From Kaistella soli (GTDB taxonomy: Bacteria > Bacteroidota > Bacteroidia > Flavobacteriales > Weeksellaceae): a stretch of 64,000 bases of DNA. The translations under genes and the position numbers were made by a program. Position 1 is the stretch's first letter. Each line of letters opens with the position of its first letter. Below the pieces are notes generated by a model. The model saw nothing but the letters and a program-made list of their open reading frames with translations, did no database searches and was not told the origin of the DNA. The stretch is from NCBI RefSeq assembly GCF_019038595.1, contig NZ_JAHOPF010000002.1:248001-312000 (forward strand). The letters run 5' to 3'. Shown piece after piece: positions 52,395-62,829 of this stretch.

Positions 52395-52688
52395 ATGAAC
52401 AGATTACTTATCGCAGGTATGTTTTTCGCGGGAATCGCGTTAGCATCTGCACAGGAAACAAAACCAAAAGAAAAAGAAGAGGTTAAAAAAACCGCGAACA
52501 TCCCTCAGACCATTCACAATGTGGTAGACCCGAATCACAAACAGCACAACGGATACAAGGTAAAGAAAAAAACCAAAAAAGGAAAAAAATACGTTAAAAG
52601 GGTGAATACGATTCAGAACAAAGCGACGATCAAAACCAAAAACGCCGGCGAAATGGATAAGGAAGTAAAAACCGTCCCTATTAAATAA
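52395..52688 (+). CDS. Small exported Lys-rich protein
   Basis: The 97-residue protein has a signal peptide (MNRLLIAGMFFAGIALASAQ) and a very basic mature part (KVKKKTKKGKKYVKRV), with ETKPKEKEEVKKT at its start. Low complexity and high charge suggest a disordered, nucleic-acid- or surface-binding periplasmic protein. I recognise no family. It has its own terminator. Confidence 0.65.
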   Translation: MNRLLIAGMFFAGIALASAQETKPKEKEEVKKTANIPQTIHNVVDPNHKQHNGYKVKKKTKKGKKYVKRVNTIQNKATIKTKNAGEMDKEVKTVPIK

Positions 52689-52701
52689 ACTTGAGAACAT
52701 A

Positions 52702-52731
52702 AAAAAAGTGCAGAAATCTCTGCACTTTTTT
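52702..52731. terminator. Bidirectional terminator
   Basis: AAAAAAGTGCAGA-AATC-TCTGCACTTTTTT lies between convergent genes, with A and T tracts on both sides of a perfect stem. Confidence 0.85.
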
Positions 52732-52749
52732 TATTGGTTGTTCCCTGTT

Positions 52750-54522
52750 TTAAATAGGTTTTACAAGGTCTGAGAACCATTCTTTTACTTCCCCTTCCAG
52801 ATCGGCTGACAGTTTCTCTTCACACCATTGGTGATAAGCATTCAGCCACTTTCTTTCAGGCTCCGTGAGCAGTGAGGTTTCGATAACATTTCTGTCGAAA
52901 GGACAGATGGTTAAAGTTTCAAACTCGTAGAAAGTTCCGAATTCGGTCTGCTCTGCTTCTTTCACGGCAATCAGGTTTTCGTGACGGATTCCGTAGTGGT
53001 TTTCCAGATAAAACCCAGGTTCGTTGGAGATCACCATTCCCGGAATAAGTTCCTGGAAATTCATGTCTTTACGGATGTTCTGCGGACCTTCGTGAACGTT
53101 CATGAAACTTCCTACGCCGTGTCCTGTCCCGTGATTATAGTCCTTGCCTTCATTCCATAACGCCAGTCTTGCAAAAGCATCCAGCTGAACACCTCGGGTT
53201 CCTTTCGGGAATTTCACCATGGAAAGCTGAATCATCCCTTTCAGTGCAAGCGTACAGTTGCGTCTGAATTCATCAGAAACACTTCCTAAAGCCAGCGTTC
53301 TGGTAATATCAGTGGTTCCTTCCAGATACTGCCCTCCTGAATCTACAAGAATAGTGGATTCATTGGTAACGGATTTACTCCCCTCTTTGGGTGCTGAATA
53401 ATGCATGATCGCGCCGTTTTCAATATAACCAACGATGCTTCCGAAACTTTCGCCCACGAAGTTTTTGCCCTCTTTTCTGAAACCGTACAGTTTTTCCCCG
53501 ATCGAATATTCCGTCATCGGTTCTTTTCCGGCCTGATGCGTCAGCCAGTAAAGGAATTTCACCATCGCCACGCCGTCGCGCTGCATCACTGTTCTGAAAC
53601 CTTCAAGTTCGGTTTCGTTTTTCACCGCCTTCATCAGATTTCCCGGAACCGCTGCTTTGATGAAAGTATTGTTTTCTTTCAGGAATTCAAAAATAGATTG
53701 GTTGCTGTTCGGGGAAATTAAGATCCTTTCATTCTTAATATGGTTAAGCTCGGCAAAGAAATCTTCATAAGGCATCATTTTAACCAATGATTCGTCCATC
53801 TGCTTTCTCGCGTCAACATCCAGTTTTTCCAGGTCAACAAACAGTTTTGTTTCATTTTTACTCAGAATGATATATCCTAAAAATACCGGGTTGGACTGTA
53901 CGTCGCTCCCTCTTAAGTTTAAGGTCCATGCGACATCATCCAGACTGGAAATAATATGAACTGATGCGTTCAGGTCTTCCATTTTCTGACGGATGTCTGA
54001 AAGTTTCTGGGCTACTGATTTTCCGGCTCTTTCTACAGGGTGCACAAAAACAGGGTTTTTCTTTGCTCCCGGATTTCTTTCCGTCCAGATCTCTTTCAGC
54101 AAAGGATGATCGACCAGTTTAATGTCTTTAGCGGAAAGTTTTTCCTGCAGCATTTCCCAGTTTGTATTGGAAGTGGCCAAAGCGTTCACGGCAACGGTTC
54201 CGTGTTTTGGAATTTCAGAAATGATCCAGTCGATATAATTGGGGGTTCCTTCCTGTCCGTCTTTCATTAATGCAATCCCTGAATCTTTAAGCTCCAGAGG
54301 TGCCTGAACGAAATACCGTCCGTCCGTCCATAAACCGGCGTTATTCTGGGTCACCACCACAAACCCGGCCGAACCGGTAAAACCGGAAAGCCAGCTTCTC
54401 TCCTGCCATTCCTTGGGTAAATATTCGCTCATGTGTGGATCTGCGGAATAAACAATGAAAGCATCAATCTGGTTTTCTGTCATTTTCTGGCGCAGTGCCG
54501 ATATTTTTTCTGCTGAGGTCAT
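52750..54522 (-). CDS. Aminopeptidase P family (Xaa-Pro aminopeptidase, M24B)
   Basis: The 590-residue protein has the three-domain form of eukaryote-like aminopeptidase P: two creatinase-like N-terminal domains (MSEYLPKEWQERSWLSGFTG at ~35) and a C-terminal pita-bread domain. Metal ligands lie in ILVDSGGQYLEGTTDITRT (two Asp), NHGTGHGVGSFMNVHEGP (His), MVISNEPGFY (Glu) and HENLI (Glu). It removes N-terminal residues before proline and is probably cytosolic, since it has no signal peptide. Confidence 0.93.
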   Translation of the reverse strand: MTSAEKISALRQKMTENQIDAFIVYSADPHMSEYLPKEWQERSWLSGFTGSAGFVVVTQNNAGLWTDGRYFVQAPLELKDSGIALMKDGQEGTPNYIDWIISEIPKHGTVAVNALATSNTNWEMLQEKLSAKDIKLVDHPLLKEIWTERNPGAKKNPVFVHPVERAGKSVAQKLSDIRQKMEDLNASVHIISSLDDVAWTLNLRGSDVQSNPVFLGYIILSKNETKLFVDLEKLDVDARKQMDESLVKMMPYEDFFAELNHIKNERILISPNSNQSIFEFLKENNTFIKAAVPGNLMKAVKNETELEGFRTVMQRDGVAMVKFLYWLTHQAGKEPMTEYSIGEKLYGFRKEGKNFVGESFGSIVGYIENGAIMHYSAPKEGSKSVTNESTILVDSGGQYLEGTTDITRTLALGSVSDEFRRNCTLALKGMIQLSMVKFPKGTRGVQLDAFARLALWNEGKDYNHGTGHGVGSFMNVHEGPQNIRKDMNFQELIPGMVISNEPGFYLENHYGIRHENLIAVKEAEQTEFGTFYEFETLTICPFDRNVIETSLLTEPERKWLNAYHQWCEEKLSADLEGEVKEWFSDLVKPI

Positions 54523-54621
54523 AATCTAAATTTTGTGTGAATTTACGAAAAATTGAGAATTCGGAATGTAATACATTCGTAATAATCCAAAAGTAAAAGT
54601 ATAATACCTCTGGATAGTCCA

Positions 54622-54662
54622 AAAAAAAAGTATACTGAAACTGAATTCAGTATACTTTTAAA
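54622..54662 (-). terminator. Terminator after the TPR protein gene
   Basis: AAAGTATACTGAA-ACTGAA-TTCAGTATACTTTTA forms a perfect stem with an A run on the left (T on the minus strand), 30 bp past the stop at 54693. Confidence 0.75.
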
Positions 54663-54692
54663 AATATTGGTTCTAAAACCTGTTATAAGGGA

Positions 54693-56081
54693 TTATTTTC
54701 CCGCAGCTTTCATTGCCGCTTCTTTTGTTTTAAATTCCTGGAATTTCGCTTCTTTTTTGTTGGACAGGTAAAGTCCTTTTAATAAAGAAACTGCATCCAC
54801 GCTGTTCTGGTCATTTTCATACCATTTTTCTGCATAAGGTAAAGCAGCAGCCAGTCTCAATCTTCTTGCTTCGATAATTTTGTTGGCAGCTTCTGTTTTA
54901 CCGGCTTTTTTGGCCGCGTTGTAATCGTCAATCGCTTTGGCATCGTCTCCCATGGTTAAATAGGTCAAATTCTGCCAAGCCTGCGCAAAACCAGGTTTAA
55001 GTTCGGTGGCTTTTTTGTAAGACGCTACCGCATCGTTTACGGTTGCAGGATCTTTACTCTGCAGTACTCCTAAGTTATACCAGTTATTGGCATCACTTGG
55101 GTTTTTGGTAATCTGGGTTTTAAGATTGGTGATGAACTCATCCATTTTCCCTGATTTGAAATAAGCGGTTCCCTGCAGTTCTGAAAGTTTTGCACTTGAA
55201 GGGAATTTTTTAAGACCTTTATCAATAAATGCTAAGGCTTCGTCATTTCTTCCGTCTTCAATAAGCAAGGCAGCGTTGGTTTCGAAAAGTTCGCGCTCGA
55301 TACTTGGAGAAGTTTCGGTTTTAAAATCGGTATAGTCAGAAGACTCGCCCATTTTTTTATAAAGATCCCATGAGGTTTTATCCAGTGAATCTACCGCTCC
55401 TGTTTTTTTGTTTTTTGCCACATAAGTGGTATTAACGCCGGTATATCCTGAATTGATCAATTCGTTATATACGTTGATCGCTTCCGCTCTTTTGTCCGCC
55501 AAAGCATAGTTGAGTCCGGAATAGTACAGATACTGTTTGTTATCCTGACCGCCCGCTTTCAAAAGATCGTAAACTTCTTTGAACTTCGGTGCAGCGGCAG
55601 TATAATTTTTAGCATTATACGCTTCCATTGCAGTCTTGTTTGCAGCTTCAATTAAAGGATTGATGGTGTTTCCTATCTTCCCGGTTAAGGTTGTAGTATA
55701 GGTTTCTTCCTTCAGTCCCTGAATTCCTGACTGATCCGCATCTGCTTTCCCGACAAAATACACTTTGTTTTTAGAAGCGTCTTTACCGGCATAGATTTTA
55801 GATTTTCCCAGGTCACTCATTTTTGCAAGATAAGTTGCACCTTCAGCGTTTTTCCCTGACTTTAACAGTGCCAGACCTTTTGCGTAGTAATACTGCTCCT
55901 GAAGAGAAGGTTCCAGCAAATAAGTCTTGCCTCCCATAGCCGCCTCTGCTGCTGCAATCTGCGTATTGGTGGCCGCTACGTCTCCCGCATCAATTGCTTT
56001 CACAGCTGCTGCGATTTCTTTCTTTTGTGCCAATGCAAAAGTCATGGAAACTAAAGCAATGCTTAAAAATATCTTTTTCAT
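54693..56081 (-). CDS. Exported tetratricopeptide-repeat protein
   Basis: The 462-residue protein has a signal peptide (MKKIFLSIALVSMTFALAQ) and then an Ala/Lys-rich array of TPR helices across the mature length, for example EALAFIDKGLKKFPSSAKLS, NWYNLGVLQSKDPATVNDAV and SYKKATELKPGFAQAWQNLT. It is a periplasmic or envelope scaffold. It lies 33 bp after gyrA in the same direction, which may place it in the gyrA transcript, and a strong terminator follows it. Confidence 0.82.
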   Translation of the reverse strand: MKKIFLSIALVSMTFALAQKKEIAAAVKAIDAGDVAATNTQIAAAEAAMGGKTYLLEPSLQEQYYYAKGLALLKSGKNAEGATYLAKMSDLGKSKIYAGKDASKNKVYFVGKADADQSGIQGLKEETYTTTLTGKIGNTINPLIEAANKTAMEAYNAKNYTAAAPKFKEVYDLLKAGGQDNKQYLYYSGLNYALADKRAEAINVYNELINSGYTGVNTTYVAKNKKTGAVDSLDKTSWDLYKKMGESSDYTDFKTETSPSIERELFETNAALLIEDGRNDEALAFIDKGLKKFPSSAKLSELQGTAYFKSGKMDEFITNLKTQITKNPSDANNWYNLGVLQSKDPATVNDAVASYKKATELKPGFAQAWQNLTYLTMGDDAKAIDDYNAAKKAGKTEAANKIIEARRLRLAAALPYAEKWYENDQNSVDAVSLLKGLYLSNKKEAKFQEFKTKEAAMKAAGK

Positions 56082-56114
56082 TATATTTAATTTAAAAAAA
56101 ATTGGTTTTAATTA

Positions 56115-58796
56115 TTATTCTCCGTCTTCAGATTCACCTTCGTTTTCTTTTTCTTTCTCTATCCTGCTGTTTTCCTCTGCTTCTTCTTTTTCAAGATTTT
56201 TTAGATATTCTGCATCACCCATGTTGCTTATCGCATTATCACCGGTTTGCGGAGCATCCTTGAATTCCGGAAGTACAGAATCTACCGCACCTGGAAGTGC
56301 TCCTTCAGCATTTTCGTCCTCCATTTCTTCTGCTTCTGCCACATCTTTATCCATCTCTACTTTAGCGATGGCAGCAATCTCATCATTCTTTTTCAGGTTG
56401 ATCACTTTCACCCCCTGAGTATTTCTTCCCATCACCCGCATTTCGTCCATTCCCATTCTGATGGCAACTCCGGACTTGTTGATAATCATTAATCCGTCTT
56501 CATCGGTTACGTTCTGAATTGCGATCAGATGACCTGTTTTTTCGGTAATGTTTAAGGTAATAACACCTTTTCCGCCACGGTTGGTTACCCGGTAGTCTTC
56601 TACTGCCGTACGTTTCCCGTAGCCTCTTTCAGAAACAACTAACACGGTTTCATTCTCCACATCATTTACTACAATCATGCCAATAACCTCGTCATTTTCG
56701 TCGAGAGAAATACCGCGTACTCCGATGGATCCACGTCCCACTGCTCTTGCTTTTTCTTCAGGGAAACGGATACATTTTCCGTTCTTGGTGGCGATCATAA
56801 TTTCTGAATCTCCGTTCGTAAGTCTTGCTCCTAATAACTGGTCATTATCACGGATTTCAATTGCATTCACCCCGTTTGTTCTCGGTCTTGAGTAAGCTTC
56901 CAGAGAAGTTTTCTTGATGGTACCGTTTTTAGTAATCATCACTACATTCATCTGGTTGATATATTCGGTATCCTTCAGATCGTTGGTTCGGATGTATGCT
57001 TTAATTTTATCGTCCGGCTCAATATTAATAAGGTTCTGAACGGCCCTACCTTTTGAGGTTTTGGAACCTTCAGGAATTTCGAATACCCTCAGCCAGAAAC
57101 ATTTTCCTTTTTCTGTGAAGAAGAGCATATACTGGTGATTGGTTGCCGCCACAATATACTCAAGGAAATCTTCATCCCTTGTGGTCGCGGCACGGTTTCC
57201 TACACCTCCTCTGCTCTGTACTTTATACTCGGAAAGAGAAGTTCTCTTGATGTAACCCGCATGGGAAATCGTAAGCACTACTTTTTCATCCGGAATTAAA
57301 TCTTCAATAGACATTTCGCCTCCTGAATAATCAATTTCTGAACGTCTTTCGTCACCGTATTTTTCTTTCATATCAAGAAGCTCCTCCTTAATGATCTCGA
57401 ATCTTCTGGATTCGTTTGCAAGGATATCTTCAAAGTTCTTGATTAAGTTCATGATCTCGTCATACTCCGCACGGATCTTGTCGAGCTCCATTCCGGTAAG
57501 TCTCGCTAATCTTAAATCAAGAATGGCCTGAGACTGAAGATCAGAAAGATCAAACTCTTTCATCAAACCTTCCTTGGCTTCTGCCGGGTTCGAACTGTGA
57601 CGGATGATCGCAATAGCCTTATCCAGATCATCCTGAGTACCGATCACTTTCATGAAACCTTCAAGGATATGCGCTCTCTCTCTGGCTTTCTTCAGTTCGT
57701 ATTCGGTTCTTCTGATAACGATTTCGTGGCGGTGATCCACAAAATGATGAATGATGTCTTTCAGATTCAGCTGCTCGGGTCTTCCTTTTACCAGCGCAAT
57801 ATTATTGACACTGAAAGAAGTCTGCAGCGAAGTATACTTATAGAGCATGTTGAGTACCACATTCGGAATCGCATCATTCTTAAGTTCATAAACAATTCTT
57901 AAACCCTGTCTGTCAGATTCATCACGGATTTCATAGATCCCCGGAATTTTATCATCTTTTACAAGTTCTGCAGTTCTCGCAATCATTTCCGCTTTATTCA
58001 CCTGATACGGAATTTCCGTAACGATGATCGCGTTTCTGTTGCCTACTTCCTCGAAATTCACTTTTGCACGGAGAACGATTCTTCCTCTTCCCGTATGGAA
58101 GGCATCGCGGACACCGTCATAGCCATAAATAATTCCGCCTGTAGGGAAATCGGGAGCGATGATGTGTTTCATCAGCTCATCAATGGTAATATCTTTATTT
58201 TCTACATAGGCAACAATGGCGTCAATACTCTCAGAAAGATTGTGAGGGGCCATATTGGTCGCCATCCCTACCGCAATACCGGAGGCTCCGTTAACCAGAA
58301 GATTCGGGATTTTTGTAGGCATAACGGAAGGCTCCGTCATTGAGTCGTCAAAGTTATTCTGAAAATCTACAGTGTCTTTATCTAAATCTGCTAAAATATC
58401 GTCAGCAATCTTTTTTAATCTTGCTTCCGTATAACGCATTGCTGCAGGCGGATCACCGTCCATGGAACCGAAGTTACCCTGCCCGTCAACCTGCGGATAA
58501 CGCAGACTCCAGGGCTGTGCCATACGGACCATCGCGTCATAAACTGAACTGTCACCGTGCGGGTGGTATTTACCAAGAACATCACCGACAATTCTCGCAG
58601 ATTTCAAATGTTTTCTGTTTGAAAAAACGTTCAAACCATACATTCCGTATAAAACTCTTCTGTGTACCGGCTTCAAGCCATCTCTTACATCTGGTAATGC
58701 TCTGGAAACAATTACCGACATCGAATAATCGATGTAAGAGGATTTCATTTCATCAACAATGTTGATAGGAATTAACCTTTCTCCTTCTTTATGCAT
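56115..58796 (-). CDS. gyrA: DNA gyrase subunit A
   Basis: The 893-residue protein starts at the ATG at 58796 ([20 protein letters not shown]); an upstream ATG at 58841 adds an implausible hydrophobic tail. The breakage-reunion domain has catalytic Tyr122 ([10 protein letters not shown]). The quinolone region reads [13 protein letters not shown], with Ser83 and Asp87 as in susceptible E. coli. The C-terminal beta-pinwheel carries a GyrA box-like QSRGGVG at its start, which supports GyrA over ParC, and ends in a long acidic tail rich in Glu and Asp. It introduces negative supercoils together with GyrB (not in the window). Confidence 0.95.
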   Translation of the reverse strand: MHKEGERLIPINIVDEMKSSYIDYSMSVIVSRALPDVRDGLKPVHRRVLYGMYGLNVFSNRKHLKSARIVGDVLGKYHPHGDSSVYDAMVRMAQPWSLRYPQVDGQGNFGSMDGDPPAAMRYTEARLKKIADDILADLDKDTVDFQNNFDDSMTEPSVMPTKIPNLLVNGASGIAVGMATNMAPHNLSESIDAIVAYVENKDITIDELMKHIIAPDFPTGGIIYGYDGVRDAFHTGRGRIVLRAKVNFEEVGNRNAIIVTEIPYQVNKAEMIARTAELVKDDKIPGIYEIRDESDRQGLRIVYELKNDAIPNVVLNMLYKYTSLQTSFSVNNIALVKGRPEQLNLKDIIHHFVDHRHEIVIRRTEYELKKARERAHILEGFMKVIGTQDDLDKAIAIIRHSSNPAEAKEGLMKEFDLSDLQSQAILDLRLARLTGMELDKIRAEYDEIMNLIKNFEDILANESRRFEIIKEELLDMKEKYGDERRSEIDYSGGEMSIEDLIPDEKVVLTISHAGYIKRTSLSEYKVQSRGGVGNRAATTRDEDFLEYIVAATNHQYMLFFTEKGKCFWLRVFEIPEGSKTSKGRAVQNLINIEPDDKIKAYIRTNDLKDTEYINQMNVVMITKNGTIKKTSLEAYSRPRTNGVNAIEIRDNDQLLGARLTNGDSEIMIATKNGKCIRFPEEKARAVGRGSIGVRGISLDENDEVIGMIVVNDVENETVLVVSERGYGKRTAVEDYRVTNRGGKGVITLNITEKTGHLIAIQNVTDEDGLMIINKSGVAIRMGMDEMRVMGRNTQGVKVINLKKNDEIAAIAKVEMDKDVAEAEEMEDENAEGALPGAVDSVLPEFKDAPQTGDNAISNMGDAEYLKNLEKEEAEENSRIEKEKENEGESEDGE

Positions 58797-58947
58797 ATTT
58801 TTTTTTAATAAAATGAAAATCAAACAGTTAGAAAACCGCATGACTGTTCTTTCGTTTCTGATTTTAAGAACGTGCTAATTTACGAAAATTTTACCGATTT
58901 TTGCGCTAGAATTTTTCAACAATAAATCATAAAAAAAGTTAAAAACT

Positions 58948-59265
58948 ATGAGCGTTTTAAGTCTGACATTTCACTCTACTGAAAATATTAAAGAAAGCTG
59001 GGAAAACTATATTGACAGCAACCTCTATCCAATGGTTGAAAACCTTATGGATGTTGAAAAATACATCCTTTCGGAAGTGGAGAGCGAGATGATTAATGAA
59101 GGAAAAAACACCAACCTTCTGCTGGTTTTTGACAGCTCCGAAAAGCGTCACGATTTTATTGAAATCGAGATGAAAAACATTGTGGAAAGAATTGAACAGC
59201 AGTTTGCTCAGGAAGTCATGGTATTTGTCACCTATCTCAACCCGCTGAGATCGAAGTTAGGTTAA
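58948..59265 (+). CDS. DUF4286 family protein
   Basis: The 105-residue protein (MSVLSLTFHSTENIKESWEN) matches the DUF4286 pattern with TFHS near the start, a LLVFDSSEKRHDFIEIEM core and FVTYLNPLRSKLG at the end. It is a small ferredoxin-like alpha/beta protein found across Bacteroidota; its function is unknown. It is divergent from gyrA, with ~150 bp of shared promoter region, and its stop overlaps the epimerase stop on the other strand by 4 bp. Confidence 0.8.
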   Translation: MSVLSLTFHSTENIKESWENYIDSNLYPMVENLMDVEKYILSEVESEMINEGKNTNLLLVFDSSEKRHDFIEIEMKNIVERIEQQFAQEVMVFVTYLNPLRSKLG

Positions 59266-60110
59266 AAAAACTCAACACTCCATTCGAACGACTGCTCCGC
59301 GTAAGGCTCCAAAACCTGAATACCCTCCTTCTCCTCGATTTTTCCGGTGGAATGATGACTGTCGGCAATTCCCAGCCAGGGCTCAATACATATAAACGGA
59401 GCATCTTTTTTAGTCCATATTCCCAGAAAAGGAAATTGAGAAAAATTTACCTTTAGCAATGGAATATTATTTTTCAGCAAACTGAGAGAAGAGGTCGCGG
59501 AATTCTTTAAAACAACAGCGTCATTTTCAAACAGCGAATAATTTAAGGGCAAAATTCTCCCTTCTAAATTCACTTCCCGCGTCTTGCCGGAAAACAGATG
59601 ATCTTCCAGTTGATGACTGGTTAAATTTTCTGTAAGATCAAACTCCAGAGCGTAATCCTGGAAGTTTCCGCGAACTGCAAAAGCCGGATGAGCACCAATT
59701 GAATAATACATTCGTTCAGATGAAGTATTGCTTACGGTATATTTTATAAATAACTCATTTTGAATAATATAATATTTTATACTTAAAGTAAATTTGAATG
59801 GAAATACTTTTAAGGCTTCTTCAGAATATTTTAAAGTAAAGACAGCGGAATCTTCTGTTTTACTCACCAGTTCAAAATCACATTCCCGCGCAAAACCATG
59901 TCTTGGAAGTTGGTATTTTTTATTTTGATATTCGTAAGTATTACCTTTTAAACCTCCGATAACAGGAAACAAAACCGGCGAGGTTTTATCCCAGAAATTC
60001 TCATCGATCTCCCAGATGAAATTCTTACCATCCTTCTCCACCGAAACCAATTCAGCTCCTCTCCTGTTAATTTCTGCTTTTAAAAACTGATTCTGAATAG
60101 TGATTTTCAT
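59262..60110 (-). CDS. Aldose 1-epimerase family protein
   Basis: The 282-residue protein has the galactose-mutarotase beta-supersandwich: AELVSVEKDGKNFIWEID, PVLFPVIGGLKGNTYEY, KYQLPRHGFARECDFELVSK with the catalytic His, SIGAHPAFAVRG with the second His, and CIEPWLGIADSH with the acid Glu. It resembles the LacX-like group. It interconverts anomers of a free or phosphorylated sugar. The acyl-CoA reductase gene ends 12 bp upstream on the same strand. Confidence 0.87.
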   Translation of the reverse strand: MKITIQNQFLKAEINRRGAELVSVEKDGKNFIWEIDENFWDKTSPVLFPVIGGLKGNTYEYQNKKYQLPRHGFARECDFELVSKTEDSAVFTLKYSEEALKVFPFKFTLSIKYYIIQNELFIKYTVSNTSSERMYYSIGAHPAFAVRGNFQDYALEFDLTENLTSHQLEDHLFSGKTREVNLEGRILPLNYSLFENDAVVLKNSATSSLSLLKNNIPLLKVNFSQFPFLGIWTKKDAPFICIEPWLGIADSHHSTGKIEEKEGIQVLEPYAEQSFEWSVEFF

Positions 60111-60122
60111 GCCCTATTTATA

Positions 60123-61157
60123 TTAAATGACCTCCAGAAACCTCATGGTATCCACATTATCTGCATAAGTATCCAAACCTGGATGCTGAGCCGTTCCCAA
60201 AGGAATTGAATCCAGTCCCAATTCAGCTTTTGCGGCAACCGCCTGGATGTCCTCTTTATTTTCTTCAATGAATTTCTGCACTTCACCGATCTCTGTATAT
60301 CTGGAAAAATTAATCACCGATAGCGGAGAAAAAAGATCCTCGTCCTCTTTCAGCATCACGAAATTGTTATCCCAGAATTTCACCTGATTCAGCAGATAAA
60401 CAGCTCGGTTGTACTCGTAATTGTTCGCGTATTTATGATGATTGATGATGTCTTTAAAATTCAGGAAATTTTCAAAAAGCGCATCAATTTTAAAGTTTTC
60501 AGGAATGAAGATTCTGGTGACATTTCGGCATCCCAAACCAAAATACCTGAAAATATCTTCGGCAAGAAGCTGCAGCTCAGCTTCAGTTTCATCACCTTTC
60601 AAAACAGCAACAGAAGTTCTGTTTTTGCGGATGATGCTCAAATGATCTTTAAAATAATATTCCAGATATCTCGCCGTATTATTGCTTCCCGTGGCAATTA
60701 CCGCATCAAAATTAACCAACCTTTCCACCAATTCATATCGTACATTTCCTTCCGCAAATTCATTCCATTTTTCTAAAAGAAAAGGCAGCAGCTGCCGGTC
60801 TTTGGAGGAAAGTTTAATTAACGGAATATGATTGCTCAAAACCACTGAAATCACATCATGAAATCCAACCATAGGAATATTTCCCGCCAGAATAAGCCCG
60901 ACTTTCTTAGAGGTTTTTGAAGTCTGATAATTGGAAAGCCACTGTTTCAGATGCTCTTCAGTCAGCAGATCAGCCCATTGCTTCAAAGCAAATTTTTGAT
61001 TTTCGGGAGTAAACCAAGAATTTTCAATTTCCGATTTTCTCAACAAAGCAGAAAAGGCTTCATCATTTTCGTTATAATTCTCAGGTTTTGTTTCTAAAAA
61101 CTTCTTAATATATAAACCAAGCTTACAAAGTCCTGAAATTTGTTTTTCTGTATTCAT
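60123..61157 (-). CDS. Acyl-CoA reductase (LuxC-like family)
   Basis: From the ATG at 61157 (MNTEKQISGLCKLGLYIKKF) the protein has 344 residues; an ATG 39 bp upstream would add an atypical extension. It is a short LuxC-like aldehyde-dehydrogenase-fold protein: VGLILAGNIPMVGFHDVISV for NADPH binding, IATGSNNTARYLEYYF, and FRYFGLGCRNVTRIFIPE with the catalytic Cys. It probably reduces a fatty acyl-CoA or acyl-ester to the aldehyde. The same gene sits next to metabolic genes in many flavobacteria. It pairs with the epimerase 12 bp downstream. Confidence 0.85.
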   Translation of the reverse strand: MNTEKQISGLCKLGLYIKKFLETKPENYNENDEAFSALLRKSEIENSWFTPENQKFALKQWADLLTEEHLKQWLSNYQTSKTSKKVGLILAGNIPMVGFHDVISVVLSNHIPLIKLSSKDRQLLPFLLEKWNEFAEGNVRYELVERLVNFDAVIATGSNNTARYLEYYFKDHLSIIRKNRTSVAVLKGDETEAELQLLAEDIFRYFGLGCRNVTRIFIPENFKIDALFENFLNFKDIINHHKYANNYEYNRAVYLLNQVKFWDNNFVMLKEDEDLFSPLSVINFSRYTEIGEVQKFIEENKEDIQAVAAKAELGLDSIPLGTAQHPGLDTYADNVDTMRFLEVI

Positions 61158-61280
61158 TATGAGGAAAATTGAGGGATTTTTAGTAATTTTGTGCAAAGTA
61201 ATAAACTTCTTGGTTAGCGTCCTAAAATAGGGGTTTATCTTACTCCCTTACTTTCTGTGGTACAACATAGGTACAACATT

Positions 61281-61838
61281 TTAGAAACTCCCAGAAAACT
61301 TATATATTCCTGTATTGTTTGCTTTTGCAAAGTTACTCAATTGTTGAAAGTAGTGCAAATAACTGCAAAAGTAATTGTTAGAACTTTTTGCCCACCCATT
61401 CCCTACTATTAGCTCATTTAAACATTCTCCAGAAGGCAGAATAACATAGGCCAACTGGCGCAGCCAGAAGTCTAGTTGATTCTTCTTTTCGGTAAGGAGT
61501 GTGATGCGTGTTCCAGTGGGACACACCTGGAGCACGTAATCTAAACTCTGAAGTCCGAGTTCAAGCAATAAAGCTGCAGGTATGTGGCTTTTCGCTTCAT
61601 CCTCGCGCATTTTCCGGCTGAGATGCACTTCCGGTGCATCGAGGCCGTAAAGGCGAATTTCCTTACGTTCCTGACCGAATTCTTCTTTGACAATTAAACT
61701 GTCACCATCCAGAACTCTTTCGACGATCCAGAATGTTTCGGTCATAATTCCCGGAATTCTAAAATACTTTGCTGCAGGAATTTCAGGTTTGCTGCTCTCG
61801 GGAAGAGTGTTTTTTGGGTTGATTTCGTTGTAATGCAT
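61281..61838 (-). CDS. Thermonuclease-family (SNase-like) protein
   Basis: The 185-residue protein has a staphylococcal nuclease-like domain (residues ~35-180): VERVLDGDSLIVKEEFGQE (Asp for Ca2+), IRLYGLDAPEVHLSR (Arg-Glu pair), LDFWLRQLAYVILPSGECLN and ELIVGNGWAKSSNNY. No signal peptide is visible, and the start may lie at a later ATG (MTETFWIVERV). It cleaves phosphodiesters if active. It lies at the border of the phage-like cassette, divergent from it. Confidence 0.8.
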   Translation of the reverse strand: MHYNEINPKNTLPESSKPEIPAAKYFRIPGIMTETFWIVERVLDGDSLIVKEEFGQERKEIRLYGLDAPEVHLSRKMREDEAKSHIPAALLLELGLQSLDYVLQVCPTGTRITLLTEKKNQLDFWLRQLAYVILPSGECLNELIVGNGWAKSSNNYFCSYLHYFQQLSNFAKANNTGIYKFSGSF

Positions 61839-61946
61839 TGGTTTACATTATTTTATATGTTGTTTATGTAAAGATAATTCAAGAAATTTATAACTGTCTA
61901 GACAACAGTGTTTTTCTTCAAATTATCAATTACAAAATTTAATATC

Positions 61947-62750
61947 ATGGCAAGACAAAAAGGTCTCATGAAATACGTCGGAACAATAGGCGACGTTAGA
62001 CATTTCAAAATTAAAGGGCAAAGAGGATTTTTTGCAGGAATGGTTGGCGGACCGACCGCTCAACAGGTAAAAACAGCCCCGGAGTTTGAGCGTACTCGCG
62101 AAAATATGAACGAATTCGGTGGCTGTGCCATCGCCGGTAAAGCGGTGCGAACCGCCCTCTCTGCATTGATGGGCAAATTTACCGATACTCAGGTAACAGG
62201 CAGATTAACTTCGATTATGAAGAGAATCAACCTGGAGGACGGAACCGAAGCCAGAGGTTACCGAAAGGTGGAAATCTCCACTCAGAGAAATTATCTGAAC
62301 GGCTTCGAGTTCAACAAAAACCAGTCAATCAACGGAATTTTCAACGCTCCTTATGATGTGAATCATGACGTGGAAAGAAATGCAGGAGATTTCATCATAG
62401 ATGAGTTTAATCCTTCTGATTTGATTTCTTCTCCGGCAGGAGCAACGCATTTCCGTTTGCTGCATGCATTGGCGGTAATTGCTGACTTTTCTTATAATCC
62501 GGTAACCGGAACTTACGAACCGGACGACAATGTAAACAACGAGCTAAGCGTGGTGAATTACTCCCCTTATCTTCCGTTGAATGCAAGTTATGCTGGATCC
62601 ACGATTCCGGCAGAACTCCCAGGATCCCCGGTTTTAGGAAATAATGTTTCGGTTCTTCAGTGTATCGGTATTGAATTCTTCCAGGAAGTAAACGGACAGT
62701 ATTATCCTTTTGCATCCGGAAACTGTCTCAAAATCGAGGAAGTTTTCTAG
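61947..62750 (+). CDS. Conserved protein of a phage-like cassette
   Basis: From the ATG at 61947 the 267-residue protein reads MARQKGLMKYVGTIGDVRHF, then GFFAGMVGGPT, MNEFGGCAIAGKAVRTALSA and a beta-rich C-terminal half. It is a paralogue of the protein at 39376-40125 (shared GT start, GG-x-T, (N/T)EF(G/A)GC). No signal or enzyme motif is seen. It precedes DUF5675 and two small membrane proteins, a set I associate with phage-derived modules in Chryseobacterium. A terminator follows, so it may be expressed separately. Confidence 0.65.
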   Translation: MARQKGLMKYVGTIGDVRHFKIKGQRGFFAGMVGGPTAQQVKTAPEFERTRENMNEFGGCAIAGKAVRTALSALMGKFTDTQVTGRLTSIMKRINLEDGTEARGYRKVEISTQRNYLNGFEFNKNQSINGIFNAPYDVNHDVERNAGDFIIDEFNPSDLISSPAGATHFRLLHALAVIADFSYNPVTGTYEPDDNVNNELSVVNYSPYLPLNASYAGSTIPAELPGSPVLGNNVSVLQCIGIEFFQEVNGQYYPFASGNCLKIEEVF

Positions 62751-62763
62751 AATGAAATCATTA

Positions 62764-62795
62764 AAGGGCTTCCCATTTTGGGAAGCCTTTTTTTT
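62764..62795 (+). terminator. Terminator after the cassette's first gene
   Basis: AAGGGCTTCCC-ATTTT-GGGAAGCCTTTTTTTT has a perfect GC-rich stem and a T tract, 14 bp past the stop. Confidence 0.85.
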
Positions 62796-62829
62796 ATCTC
62801 AATATTCAATTTTAAAACATCAGCACATT

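Noticed and set aside
56115-58796. Assignment as topoisomerase IV subunit A (ParC)
   Set aside because: The QSRGGVG box at the start of the C-terminal domain, length and acidic tail fit GyrA.
61158-61280. Possible remnant of a phage integrase 3' end (GGTACAACATAGGTACAACATTTTAG)
   Set aside because: Too short to support; no conserved integrase motif or attachment duplication could be found by eye.
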